A stretch of 64,000 bases of DNA from Bacillota bacterium. Its GTDB lineage: Bacteria > Bacillota > Clostridia > Lachnospirales > Lachnospiraceae. The DNA is taken from assembly GCA_023415635.1 (NCBI GenBank), contig JAEZJV010000082.1:61822-125821 (forward strand). Reading direction: 5' to 3'. The notes beneath the pieces were generated by a model, which was given only the letters and a program-made list of their open reading frames with translations, was not told where the DNA came from and ran no database searches. Made by a program: the position numbers and the translations under genes. Shown in pieces: positions 8,732 through 17,976 of this stretch (its first letter is position 1; the number at the start of each line of letters is the position of its first letter).

Positions 8732-10219
8732 TCAGATATCACCGGTTTCTGGCCGCGGTCTTCCAACTCGTTTATCTGCTGTCCCGAACACATACGGAAG
8801 GTTCGCGAAGGCAATCTCATCCCCGAGTATAAGCTCCTTTTTCTCGTAGGTCTGAAGTAGCCGGCCGTTTACGTACGTTCCATTTGTGGAGTTGAGATCG
8901 GTGATATAATAGCTTTCCTCCTCCTTTGTTATCTTGGCATGAAATCTGCTGATCACCTTTTGATCCAGGCAGTAGTCCACATTGGCCTTTAATTTTCCTA
9001 TAAAGAAGGGATATTCGGTAAGTAGAATCGGCTCATAGTCTGAGCCTTGTCTTGGATTTAAGCAAAGCAGCGGATCCTCTGTGTCCTTACTTATATCACT
9101 GAGCAGACAGGTAGGATTATAATTCTCTTCCTGTTGTTCCTCGTCTCTAATGGGCAGAGCTTTCTCCCATGTCCTTGTTATCTCCGATTCCGTTTTTTCT
9201 GCCTCTTCATTAAGCTTTGCAGCAAAAGCGGGTTTCTTTCTACTTGACTGAGACCCTGTATTCTCTTGCTCTATAAGAGGATCAATATATTCATTCCTGG
9301 AAACAATTTTGGACACCTTATTCTTTCGATCCCAAATTTTTCGGAGAACATATCCCTCAATACATAGTAATATAAGGAGAAGCGCAGCTAGCTTGCTGTA
9401 TACTATTCTTTCTCCGAAGGGATCATAAAGAATACCTGTTGTTATTCCTAATATCAGGAGCAAGCCTCCGATGATAGCACAGAAAGCCGTAAGTAGATAG
9501 CTGGACAGAGGATAATAAACCTTCTCTTCTTCCCTTTCCACCTTCTCGAGCATGACCGGTATTTTCTCCATCAGTAGTTTATCCTCAGGGATCACAAGCT
9601 TTTCTTTAACTGATAAACCTGTCGAAACAGTCTCTTTTTCACTATCTGACCGCCCGGTATCAGGGAGGCCAGACCCTCTTGTACTATTTAAAGAAGCATA
9701 GAGATGCATCGTAGTAAAGCTTTCTTCCCTGCTGGCGGCATATAATTGATATATCAGGAGCACGGCATCCTTATCGCTATAGTCCACCTTATTCATCAGA
9801 TATTCCAGCAGATAATTCATCTGCTCCTTTATTTCGCTATGGTATCCTGATAAAAAACACAGTGCAGGAGTGAAGCTCATAACATCCAGATAAATATAAT
9901 CGGGTTTTAGGATAAAATCCTCGCCCGGTAATAAAAATTCATAAGCGGTATCCAACGTGTGAAGGATACCGTTTATAATAAGCTTGATTTTATCATAGGA
10001 TAGAATACTCTTTTCCAGTAAACTTTTCATGGACTGCATACCGGTGATATCATAATAAAATAACAGCCTGTCATTCATTTGTCTCAGTTTAAGGGGCAGT
10101 ATCCCCTCAAGCTGCTGCTGCTCCAGAAGTCTGATGCAGTACGGTTCTGTGCGGATTGCTTCTTCCTCATGGATTACCATGTAATTATGCCGTAGGTCCT
10201 TCCTGTATTCTACCTCCAT
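8732..10219 (-). CDS. DUF6382-like N-terminal domain, TM region and C-terminal FHA domain
   Basis: 495 aa. Residues 1-170 resemble the DUF6382 N-terminal domain found with Tad loci in Clostridia. Two adjacent TM segments follow around residues 235-290, then a charged linker, then a canonical FHA domain near residues 400-480 (FFIGK, SRFHAKI, TDLNSTNGTYVNG). FHA domains bind phosphothreonine. As last gene of the Tad operon it may couple Ser/Thr phosphorylation to pilus assembly. The start at 10217-10219 has GGAGGT 7 bp upstream; an earlier in-frame ATG has no such site. Confidence 0.85.
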   Translation of the reverse strand: MEVEYRKDLRHNYMVIHEEEAIRTEPYCIRLLEQQQLEGILPLKLRQMNDRLLFYYDITGMQSMKSLLEKSILSYDKIKLIINGILHTLDTAYEFLLPGEDFILKPDYIYLDVMSFTPALCFLSGYHSEIKEQMNYLLEYLMNKVDYSDKDAVLLIYQLYAASREESFTTMHLYASLNSTRGSGLPDTGRSDSEKETVSTGLSVKEKLVIPEDKLLMEKIPVMLEKVEREEEKVYYPLSSYLLTAFCAIIGGLLLILGITTGILYDPFGERIVYSKLAALLLILLCIEGYVLRKIWDRKNKVSKIVSRNEYIDPLIEQENTGSQSSRKKPAFAAKLNEEAEKTESEITRTWEKALPIRDEEQQEENYNPTCLLSDISKDTEDPLLCLNPRQGSDYEPILLTEYPFFIGKLKANVDYCLDQKVISRFHAKITKEEESYYITDLNSTNGTYVNGRLLQTYEKKELILGDEIAFANLPYVFGTADKRVGRPRPETGDI

Positions 10220-10266
10220 AGGCGTTACCTCCACCCCCTAATGCTATTTCTATTTCGTAATATCCT

Positions 10267-10890
10267 TCATTCTAAACGAAGAAGCATCATAAATCTGCTC
10301 TTCAGCTGATCCACCCCTTTGATTTCAGCTCCTGTATGTAGTATTGTTTCACAGGCACGTACGGTCTCAGCCGGATTGTGAACTGCGTAGCTTCCCACAA
10401 TCCTTGTTATTGAATAATTCTCAAACAGCTCTCCAAAGACAGGAAGGTTTACTGTCGTTTTCGCCCTTACGGATGTAGAAATTGACCACTTTCCCACCTC
10501 GGAATCCACCGCAATGATCCTTGACAGCAGAAGCCTCCCCGATAGTTTACTCAGAATATAATAATTCATTGCCTTTTCTTCCTGTTCGGTATTCCCAGTA
10601 ATGATATAGAAAACACCTCTATTATTTACTGCATCATAGTGAATATCTCCTGTTTGAAAGTTTACCTCATGCTTGAAAGCAAGACCAGCTTTATGCAGGG
10701 TTTGGTCTACCACCCCACGAATTCGGCACATATCATGAAGGCAGAAGGAGAGATAGATCAGGGCGAAGATAATCAATATAACCAACGGCAGGATAAAGGA
10801 CGCTTCTACTGTAATGCTGCCCCTGATACCGCACGGTCTGCTTCTTTCCCTTAGAAGACTGTTTCCTGGCTTTCCTGCTTTCCTCTTCAT
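10267..10890 (-). CDS. TadE-like pseudopilin
   Basis: 207 aa. A basic N-terminus ends in the TadE-type cleavage context GSITVEASFILPLVILIIFALIYL, where the Glu after Val is the conserved E5-like residue and a single TM follows. The rest is extracellular-type sequence with no recognised domain. TadE/F minor pseudopilins are processed by the prepilin peptidase and are needed for Flp pilus assembly. Its ATG overlaps the stop of the prepilin peptidase gene (ATGA), so the start is at 10890 rather than the longer in-frame extension. Confidence 0.85.
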   Translation of the reverse strand: MKRKAGKPGNSLLRERSRPCGIRGSITVEASFILPLVILIIFALIYLSFCLHDMCRIRGVVDQTLHKAGLAFKHEVNFQTGDIHYDAVNNRGVFYIITGNTEQEEKAMNYYILSKLSGRLLLSRIIAVDSEVGKWSISTSVRAKTTVNLPVFGELFENYSITRIVGSYAVHNPAETVRACETILHTGAEIKGVDQLKSRFMMLLRLE

Positions 10891-11330
10891 ACAACATTCC
10901 CCTTGGATACAGCAAGTAATATTACATAACCTGCAAGTAGAAAAGGAATAAACGGAATACTTTTCTTCCGATCTGCGATACGCAACAATAGAAGAATTGC
11001 GGAAACTGCAGCGGCAAGTGATAACGCAATTCCAAAGAGCTCTGTATTTGACCAAAAGCCCAGACCCAGTCCCGTAACACACAAGAGAATTCCATCACCC
11101 AATCCGATCTTTCCTCCGGTTGCTTTGCTTAGGAGAATGACCCCAAAACCCAATGCACAGCCACCTAACCGTTCGGTTACAGACAGTCTCTCGCTAAAGG
11201 GCAGACAAATAATAATCATTATGGCACATACACCTATCATCCATAGATAAATCCGTTTATATAGCAGATCCTGTATTCCGCAAAATAATAACAAAACCCC
11301 CAGCACAATTCTGATAATCCATTCCGACAT
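10887..11330 (-). CDS. A24-type prepilin peptidase (TadV/CpaA)
   Basis: 147 aa, almost entirely hydrophobic with about five to six TM segments. The two catalytic Asp residues of aspartic prepilin peptidases are visible in GIQDLLYKRI and in the GxGD motif KIGLGDGILL. IPFIPFLLAGY near the end matches the family. Short A24 enzymes lacking the methyltransferase domain belong to Tad systems, where they cleave the Flp pilin and TadE-like proteins. Start follows AAAGGAGGTTATT. Confidence 0.9.
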   Translation of the reverse strand: MSEWIIRIVLGVLLLFCGIQDLLYKRIYLWMIGVCAIMIIICLPFSERLSVTERLGGCALGFGVILLSKATGGKIGLGDGILLCVTGLGLGFWSNTELFGIALSLAAAVSAILLLLRIADRKKSIPFIPFLLAGYVILLAVSKGNVV

Positions 11331-11462
11331 AATAACCTCCTTTCATAATATATAAGAAAACCAAGATTGATTCAAATTTAGATATTATTTATCAAACATA
11401 AGGTGAGAACCGTAAAGATGCTTAGGATTCATTATCAATGGGTTTGATACCGGTTTGATTTT

Positions 11463-12359
11463 TTAATTGCTCTCTATACTACATCTTTTGCAGGGAGTAC
11501 GGCTTCCAATCTCAGATATCGTAATCTGTCTGACTGTCCTCTTCAGAGCCGGGCAGCTTCTTACGATATGATAGCTGCTGCCATCCTCCGTGATAAAAAA
11601 GGTTCCTGAGGGTTCTACACTCCCCCTGCAGCATTCCTTGCAGGCATGGTATTTCCCCCCTCCGGTGTTTCGGTAGCTATCCGGAATACCGTTGACCGCG
11701 CGAATGGAAAGACGGATGTGGGAGCAGGAAGCGCTTTTATGATACACCTTACCTGTCTCGGTTATATAAACCGCTTCCTCCACTCCAGTATCATCCTCCA
11801 GGGAATAAGCTGCTGTTACCTTGATCCCTGTCCATCCCCTCACTCGTACCCGTTGGAGCAGCTTTATGCTATCAAGAGGGAATAGGCTGATTGGGGGCGC
11901 CGCACGATAACTTACGATAATATCTATGCAGCCTCCCTCCTTAAGAATTGAGGAGCCCTCAAAGCTGATCCCCTGAAATCCTTTTTCAATACAGGAACGG
12001 TTGATAAAGTCTGTATTCAGGTAATTATCCGAGATGGTTTTAAGAACCGTCTTGTCAATAATAGCTGCTGTAAAGTCACCAAGCCCTAGCTCCAGTTCCT
12101 GTCCGAATATCGTAGTATCGAAATTCATAGCCTCCGTTATTCCGGTAAAGTCCTCGTAGACATAAGCTGTTTTGGCGAAATTCAGACCCATTCTTGTAAT
12201 TCCCTGCTGGATATATTCCTGAAGCATGAGAATTTGTATAAAATACAAAAAAGCCAATATAAAGTATAGAAAAAGCGGTAAGACGAAAGCTGCCTCGATA
12301 GTAAGGGAGCCTTCTCTGCTTATCTTTCCTTGAAAGAGTCGCTTACATACCTTCTGCAT
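11463..12359 (-). CDS. TadE-like pseudopilin with two C-terminal Cys/His motifs
   Basis: 298 aa. The start at 12357-12359 has GGAGG 5 bp upstream, giving MQKVCKRL, then SREGSLTIEAAFVLPLFLYFI, a TadE-type processing site and TM helix. The C-terminal ~90 residues hold two copies of a motif: YHKSASCSHI...YHACKECC and YHIVRSCPALKRT...TPCKRC, i.e. H-x4-5-C...C-x2-C. This looks like a duplicated small zinc-binding or disulfide module on the extracytoplasmic side; the exact family is not recognised. Second pseudopilin of the Tad operon. Confidence 0.8.
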   Translation of the reverse strand: MQKVCKRLFQGKISREGSLTIEAAFVLPLFLYFILAFLYFIQILMLQEYIQQGITRMGLNFAKTAYVYEDFTGITEAMNFDTTIFGQELELGLGDFTAAIIDKTVLKTISDNYLNTDFINRSCIEKGFQGISFEGSSILKEGGCIDIIVSYRAAPPISLFPLDSIKLLQRVRVRGWTGIKVTAAYSLEDDTGVEEAVYITETGKVYHKSASCSHIRLSIRAVNGIPDSYRNTGGGKYHACKECCRGSVEPSGTFFITEDGSSYHIVRSCPALKRTVRQITISEIGSRTPCKRCSIESN

Positions 12360-12468
12360 TACAACCTCCGTCCACCACTTATCCTTAGGTAAATCTTTAT
12401 CGAATAGCATGGTAAGCTCCACATTATTTCCGATCGAAAAATACTGTTTTTTCAATTTAACCTCTAAT

Positions 12469-12595
12469 GGGTTGGGATGTCCGTTCTTCCTAGGAATAGC
12501 TTTATTACAATCAGGTAAATGATTTCTTGGAGAGAGTTTATTTTTTAGTTTTACAGAATATGAATAGATAGTTAGAAGAGCGGACATCCCAGCCC
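12469..12595. repeat. Large inverted repeat between two Tad genes
   Basis: Arms of 21 bp (12469-12489 and 12575-12595) match at 19 positions, and the two differences still allow G-U pairs in the minus-strand transcript. The loop is about 85 nt. It fills most of the gap between the 839-aa gene and the downstream TadE-like gene. Confidence 0.8.
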
Positions 12596-12622
12596 ACAAT
12601 ACTTACCGGATAAAATGATTGC

Positions 12623-15142
12623 TTAATAACTGTTATCCATCCGATAATGAAAACGATATCCTAAAGCTGTATGATTCATATAATTTCTAATTGCCGGTAT
12701 AACTATAAATTTAGCAGCTGTCGAAAATTCTGCCTTTACCGAAAAACCATACAGGCAATCAGCAAAATAGAAGTCGTCCTCATAACGAAGTATGATATTC
12801 TCCTGAATTAGATCCATTGAATAGTAGGCTAGATTCTCATTATTTTGAAGTAACAGGAACAGATACAGATAATCTTGATAAGATAGTGCCAGCTTATTCT
12901 GCTCGAGCATTGGTACCTTAGACTGCAGGTAATTTCGATTTATAAGAAACATCTCCGGAAAGGTAAGAACAACGCCCCTCTTCAGTACAGGAACCTCCTT
13001 TCCTTGCATCAGAGCACATACATCTAATAATGCTTCGGTAAAAGCCCATATCAGAAGGAGTACAGTTTTTGTAATGCTGATAAGGATGGGAAGTCCTGTA
13101 AAACCAACCAGAGCTGTTGCTGCTGCCAGTGCCTCCTGTCCTCTCACACGGTCTCCCAGAAGGGTTACAAAATTCGCGGACATACGAAGGAATATCAGTC
13201 TTCCCACCAAGGAGGATAGATTATCACGATCGGAAAGCTTCGCATATAGAAGATATTCCTGTTCATAGCTCAAAGCCGAGGGTTTTCTTACAGCATCCTC
13301 CTGACTGCTTGTAGGATATGCTTCGAAGTGCTCCTTCATATATTCCCGAAACAGTAAGTACTCTGAAGCTTTATTCAAGCTGCTGTTAAGGATCTCAAGA
13401 ATCGAATCTGTATCTGTAAAGCACTTTAGTATATTCTGAATTTGTGAAGTATCTCCTCCAACAGAATAATCCTCAATAAAATCGGTCATCAAAGCACCTG
13501 ATTCTGTACCCTGTTTCAGCAATTTGGCTTCTGTGGAAGGAAGTCTTCCTTCTTTCAGTTTATTATCCGATATGGCTGCCGGATTGATTACCAGCTCAGT
13601 CAGACTGCTTTTTATCGTATCCCTGACTGCCTCCACCGGATTCTCTTCCTTTATCTTTTCCGTAACCAAGGTACTATAGTCCAAAGAAAGCTCCTTCACC
13701 TGATAATTCTTTAGCTGTTTCACTATGGAATTAAGCAGCTGTCGGCAGGAGGAGTAATTCTCATTATTTTCATTCGAAACACATTGGTTCAGAAGAGGTC
13801 TTATGATAAGAAGCTGCTTCTGATTGTTTTCCAGTATACTTCTCATTGCGCTATATCCTGAATTTGTTTTTGATTTCTCCGAGTATTGCTTCATCTGCAC
13901 AAGGCTTTTTGAAAGCTCTTGTATAATATTGCCCTCGACACTGCTTTCTTCCTCAGAAAGCTTTCGTTCAAAGCTCTCTATCAGGGAAGCTGCCTCGGAT
14001 GCACTGTTGGTGATTGTTCCAACGATAGCTATGGCCTCCTGAAGCAGTGGAAGGATTTCCTTAATCTCTGTATCCAGTCTATGATAGTCCGACTGCACAG
14101 CCTTCAGCAGCTCCTGCTTTTGTGTCGTAAGGGCCGCTCTCTCCGATTGCAGTCTGCTTACTGTATCTCTGTAGCCCTCAATCTGCTGCCGGATTTCCTT
14201 GGCGTGCTTCTTATCCTCCTTAGAAAGGCTGCTACTACTTCCCATAGCACCAAGCTGTGACCGGGCACTTAATATTTCCTCCGAAGCATTCCTCAGCGCC
14301 TCGTCAATACTCTTCAGCTGTATTGTCAGTGCCTCCAGCTCCTTCAGCCGCTGTTGTGTTACCCCGAGATAGACGGAAGGGTTGCTGTAATGCTCCCTCC
14401 CTGCCTGAAATATTATATTGTTATTGATACTGACACTATCGGTAGTAAGTTCTCCGGAATATATCATTTTTATAAAGTACTTGTTCCTCTGAAGCCTTCC
14501 CTTCTTATCAAGCCGTATTCCCTTATTTGAGGTACTAAGACCATCAAACAGCTCCATCAGTCTTAAGATATTTCTGTCGATTTCTGCCAGCTTCTCCTCT
14601 GCCTCTAGCTTTTTTTCATATATTACACTAACCTTCTTCGGCGTCTCCAGCAGGGAAAGCTGATCCAGCAGCTTTTCTACTGTGTCTGCTGCCATATCAT
14701 ATTTCATGTACTCCACTGCCTCATTTCGAAACAGCTCACCCTTGTAGTCCATAAGCCTGGTTAGTTCCCCTACCTCAACTGAAGCTAGTGCTATTTCCAG
14801 AAGCTTCATAGCCCCCTCTCTCTTCTCCTGTACCAAATTCTTATCCGGTGTCAGAGTATAAGACATGTATTCAGAAAGTGTCTCCTCCAGCTGGTCTGCT
14901 TTTCCCAGTGCTTGATCTATCTCTGCATCATATCCAAAGAGATGATATTCCTCCCATAGTGGACCATAAAAGTCTGCTAAAATAGAATCCGTAGCGGTAG
15001 ATAAGGCTCGCTCGGCAAATACTCCAGCTGTACTAATTCTGGCTCCCTCAATGACAGTAAATATGAGGGACAGTATCATCAGTAAAATCAGAGATAGATA
15101 TACTGTAATTGTCGCATTCTCATTTTTCTGCAGAACCTTCAT
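12623..15142 (-). CDS. Large pseudopilin-like coiled-coil protein (DUF5702-like)
   Basis: 839 aa. The N-terminus NENATITVYLSLILLMILSLIFTVIEGARIS is a TadE/TadG-like anchor with one TM. Long charged, Leu-rich heptad stretches follow (about residues 150-480), then a second hydrophobic region around residues 665-705 and a C-terminal globular part ending YHYRMDNS. The arrangement fits the DUF5702 proteins found in clostridial Tad clusters; that name is from memory. It is probably a membrane-anchored extracellular component of the pilus machinery. Start preceded by GGGGG at 7 bp. Confidence 0.7.
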   Translation of the reverse strand: MKVLQKNENATITVYLSLILLMILSLIFTVIEGARISTAGVFAERALSTATDSILADFYGPLWEEYHLFGYDAEIDQALGKADQLEETLSEYMSYTLTPDKNLVQEKREGAMKLLEIALASVEVGELTRLMDYKGELFRNEAVEYMKYDMAADTVEKLLDQLSLLETPKKVSVIYEKKLEAEEKLAEIDRNILRLMELFDGLSTSNKGIRLDKKGRLQRNKYFIKMIYSGELTTDSVSINNNIIFQAGREHYSNPSVYLGVTQQRLKELEALTIQLKSIDEALRNASEEILSARSQLGAMGSSSSLSKEDKKHAKEIRQQIEGYRDTVSRLQSERAALTTQKQELLKAVQSDYHRLDTEIKEILPLLQEAIAIVGTITNSASEAASLIESFERKLSEEESSVEGNIIQELSKSLVQMKQYSEKSKTNSGYSAMRSILENNQKQLLIIRPLLNQCVSNENNENYSSCRQLLNSIVKQLKNYQVKELSLDYSTLVTEKIKEENPVEAVRDTIKSSLTELVINPAAISDNKLKEGRLPSTEAKLLKQGTESGALMTDFIEDYSVGGDTSQIQNILKCFTDTDSILEILNSSLNKASEYLLFREYMKEHFEAYPTSSQEDAVRKPSALSYEQEYLLYAKLSDRDNLSSLVGRLIFLRMSANFVTLLGDRVRGQEALAAATALVGFTGLPILISITKTVLLLIWAFTEALLDVCALMQGKEVPVLKRGVVLTFPEMFLINRNYLQSKVPMLEQNKLALSYQDYLYLFLLLQNNENLAYYSMDLIQENIILRYEDDFYFADCLYGFSVKAEFSTAAKFIVIPAIRNYMNHTALGYRFHYRMDNSY

Positions 15143-15358
15143 CCATAGTCCCCCATATCCTTAATGTTTCTCCACCATTTTTATACGTTTTCGTCTTTTA
15201 TATACGAAACCCTTCTCTCGTCAGTTTTCTTATCATGTTATTAATACATCCTATTCTCCACTTTAACTTTTCTATGTGTCCGATGTCTTTACAGTTTTCT
15301 TAATCTCACATTTTCTATACCTATACCTTATAGCTTTCTCTTTTCAGTGCGTTTAAGA

Positions 15359-15574
15359 TCACTGTGTTGGAATAAGAGAAATCTCTGCAGAGACGTTGCT
15401 TGAATTCTCATTGATGGAAGCAAAGGCATTTGATATAATCTGTACGATCTGATGTCTGAAAATCAGCACCAGCCCGATGATGATAACCAGGATTAAAATA
15501 ATTTCTACAACTCCAACTCCGTCCAACTGCGTAGTGGCAGCCTTCAAGTATAACCTCTTTATTTTGTCGTTCAT
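15359..15574 (-). CDS. Flp-type (type IVb) pilin
   Basis: 71 aa: a short basic leader (MNDKIKRLYLKAATTQ), then DGVGVVEIILILVIIIGLVLIFRHQI, the single N-terminal helix of clostridial Flp1-like pilins with Glu inside the hydrophobic start, then a short polar tail ending LIPTQ. It is the expected major subunit of the Tad pilus encoded around it. Gaps of 90 bp upstream and 216 bp downstream leave room for independent expression, but no clear promoter or terminator was found in them. Confidence 0.85.
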   Translation of the reverse strand: MNDKIKRLYLKAATTQLDGVGVVEIILILVIIIGLVLIFRHQIVQIISNAFASINENSSNVSAEISLIPTQ

Positions 15575-15664
15575 CCTTATCCTACTGTCATTAAGGACAG
15601 TTCTCCTTTCGTTTTTTCTCGTTACTGTAACCGGATATCTGCTGTCTGCCTCTTAACCTTCAGA

Positions 15665-17182
15665 TTACATCTGAAAAGAGATAAATGCCGGGATGAGAAT
15701 GATCAAGAATACAATCATAAGCATTAAAATCATTGGTACCAGAAGCTTTGTTCCTGCTTCCTCCCCAAGCCTTTTTGCTGTCTCTTTCCTCTCATCAAAG
15801 GCCTCCGCTGCCTCATGCTTTAGTAATTCTGTAAATCCCCTATTCCCTTTTTTAAGATTCTGTGTAATCAGGGTTCCGAGCTTAATATAAGGAATTAAAC
15901 CAATTCTTCTGCCATACTGCTCATATGCTTTCGTTTCAGAAATTCCCAAGCGTAATTCGCTGACGGTGATAAGCATCTCTTCGTAGGCGTAATGCTTCTT
16001 TCTGGTTTGACCAATTTCCCCTTCTGATTTCAAAGCATTATAATCCTCAGCTATTCGAAACCACGCCTGCCTGATGGTCATTCCCGCATTCACCAATAGG
16101 GTGAATTTATTAATAATTTCCGGATAGTCAGAAAGCAACTGCTCTTTTCGAAGCTTCATTCTATTATCCAGCTCCTTATCCATTAGCCTCCAGATTAGTA
16201 GCGCAGCCACAATGCCAAACAGCCAAAGCTGTAAACCCGTACCTTTCCTCCCATCAGACCAGTAAAGCCGATAACGGCCCAATTCTGTCGGAAGCTCCAG
16301 CCGTCTTTGCTCCGAGGATATTTCTAAAGTCTTTTGAACCTCATCCTCCAATAGCACAGTTATCTCTTTGCCATTATCTGACTTCACCATCGGCATAATC
16401 AAAAAATTGATTTTCACATCCCTCCTTTGTTTTTCACAGCTTAATGTAGCTGTGACAGAGGTGGAAATCGCCTTCGTAATCAGCTCATTTCCTAAGGTTC
16501 CGTCGCTGTGGATTATCGTATAATCTTCCGGTTTCCATTCAACTGTAATTGCTGTCCCCGGTATACGAGAAAAAAAAATTAGCGGTTCGTGCAAATTATA
16601 AGCAGATTGATTATTCCCCAGTACTGCTTTTCTTAAGTATCCTACTGAACCTTCGAGCAACGAGTATGCCTCTTCCTTGGTATATCTACGCTCCTTTACA
16701 GTAACAGCCATCTCCTCGGATATTGCTGTACCTTCCCCTCCTGTACCCGATGGCTCCTTGAGATCAACGGAAAGCTCTGCCACATAGCTGCCCTCCCCCT
16801 GCTCCGGTCGGATCAGATACCTTCCCTCCTTCAGGAGCGGACTATTTAGCTCCTGGAGCTGCCAGGCAAGGGATAACGCACCGGCTAGATAAAGCAGCAG
16901 AAGTATGGAAGAAATCTTTTTGCACCAATATAGCTCCTGAACTGATTCTGGTTTATTCGTAATATAGAGCGCTCTTATTGCAGCACTCACATCTCGCCTT
17001 TTCTGAAGATTGCGATATAATCCCGTTCTTGTCAATAGCTCCTTTGCCATGGGATAGAAGATAAATAGCCTGTGTTCCTTCTTATTGATGTCCTGCATCC
17101 ATTCTCTTGGTCCGGTAAGTGAGAATATGAAACATCCCATCAGAAGAAGTAAGAAAATAATATTTGCAATGATCCTTCTCAC
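15665..17182 (-). CDS. TadC-like type II secretion F-domain protein
   Basis: 505 aa. An N-terminal TM, a second TM near residue 95 and a long extracytoplasmic region (about residues 115-330) precede a C-terminal cytoplasmic T2SSF-like domain with AGMTIRQAWFRIAEDY and two final TM helices (KLLVPMILMLMIVFLIILIPAF). The large N-terminal insertion is unlike short proteobacterial TadC but fits clostridial versions. It forms the inner-membrane platform together with the TadB-like protein, whose stop lies just 3 bp upstream of this start. Confidence 0.82.
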   Translation of the reverse strand: MRRIIANIIFLLLLMGCFIFSLTGPREWMQDINKKEHRLFIFYPMAKELLTRTGLYRNLQKRRDVSAAIRALYITNKPESVQELYWCKKISSILLLLYLAGALSLAWQLQELNSPLLKEGRYLIRPEQGEGSYVAELSVDLKEPSGTGGEGTAISEEMAVTVKERRYTKEEAYSLLEGSVGYLRKAVLGNNQSAYNLHEPLIFFSRIPGTAITVEWKPEDYTIIHSDGTLGNELITKAISTSVTATLSCEKQRRDVKINFLIMPMVKSDNGKEITVLLEDEVQKTLEISSEQRRLELPTELGRYRLYWSDGRKGTGLQLWLFGIVAALLIWRLMDKELDNRMKLRKEQLLSDYPEIINKFTLLVNAGMTIRQAWFRIAEDYNALKSEGEIGQTRKKHYAYEEMLITVSELRLGISETKAYEQYGRRIGLIPYIKLGTLITQNLKKGNRGFTELLKHEAAEAFDERKETAKRLGEEAGTKLLVPMILMLMIVFLIILIPAFISFQM

Positions 17183-17185
17183 CTC

Positions 17186-17956
17186 CTATACCTCTATTGA
17201 TACAATCCTATCGATTATCAGAAAAGCGCAAAGATACAATATAAGAAATATGCTCATGAGAAATATACCGAACAGATTATGATACAAGGGCTTCAAAAAA
17301 TCAGGGGAAGAATACATCAGATAGGTAAGAATAAATAAGGGTATGAACTTCATAATATTGGCTTCCAGGCGTTTTGCACTGGTTATCGTAACAATCTCTC
17401 TTTTTACTTCGATCTTGTCGCATATGATATCTCGGGATATTTTGATAATTTGTATCAAATCTCCTCCGGTACGTTTGGCTGTACCAAATACCTCAGAAAA
17501 ATTCCGAATATCCTCTACGCCGCTCCGAATCCCAAAGTCCTCGAGTGCTTTTTCGACTGTTATGTTCATACGTACCTGATTTATCATATAGTTAAATTCC
17601 TTCATGATCATTGATCGATCCGAATAGATATGGAGCAGGTCGCGATACGCCTCCTCCAGGGCATGCTCGGCAGAATAGCCTGCCTCTAACGCTGCTGACA
17701 GCGCCTGAATTCCATCCATAAATTCCAGATTCAGCTTCCATCTGCGTTCCTTTGCAAGCCATAGTTTCTTCCTTTTCATATATAAGAGAACCATTGGAAA
17801 TAAGAGTATCATCCCGATCAAATGTTGATAAAACAGATAACCCAGAATCATGCTGACCGCTACCCCTTCAAGAAGGTATCGTATCAATTCCTTTTTTGAA
17901 TAATGATATATGTGATAATCCTGCAAAAAAATTCTTCCTTTCTCAGCCCGTATCAT
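17186..17956 (-). CDS. TadB-like type II secretion F-domain protein
   Basis: 256 aa. Two TM segments sit near residues 30-60, a cytoplasmic T2SSF domain lies in the middle (LSAALEAGYSAEHALEEA and FGTAKRTGGDLIQIIKISRDII), and two TM segments at the end. Polytopic platform protein that couples the CpaF ATPase to pilin assembly. 20 bp downstream of cpaF. Confidence 0.87.
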   Translation of the reverse strand: MIRAEKGRIFLQDYHIYHYSKKELIRYLLEGVAVSMILGYLFYQHLIGMILLFPMVLLYMKRKKLWLAKERRWKLNLEFMDGIQALSAALEAGYSAEHALEEAYRDLLHIYSDRSMIMKEFNYMINQVRMNITVEKALEDFGIRSGVEDIRNFSEVFGTAKRTGGDLIQIIKISRDIICDKIEVKREIVTITSAKRLEANIMKFIPLFILTYLMYSSPDFLKPLYHNLFGIFLMSIFLILYLCAFLIIDRIVSIEV

Positions 17957-17976
17957 TATGAACGGCTACCCGCAAC

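Noticed and set aside
12360..12599. In-frame upstream extension of the TadE-like gene
   Set aside because: A good GGAGG precedes the internal ATG at 12359, and the extension is the inverted-repeat region without protein character.
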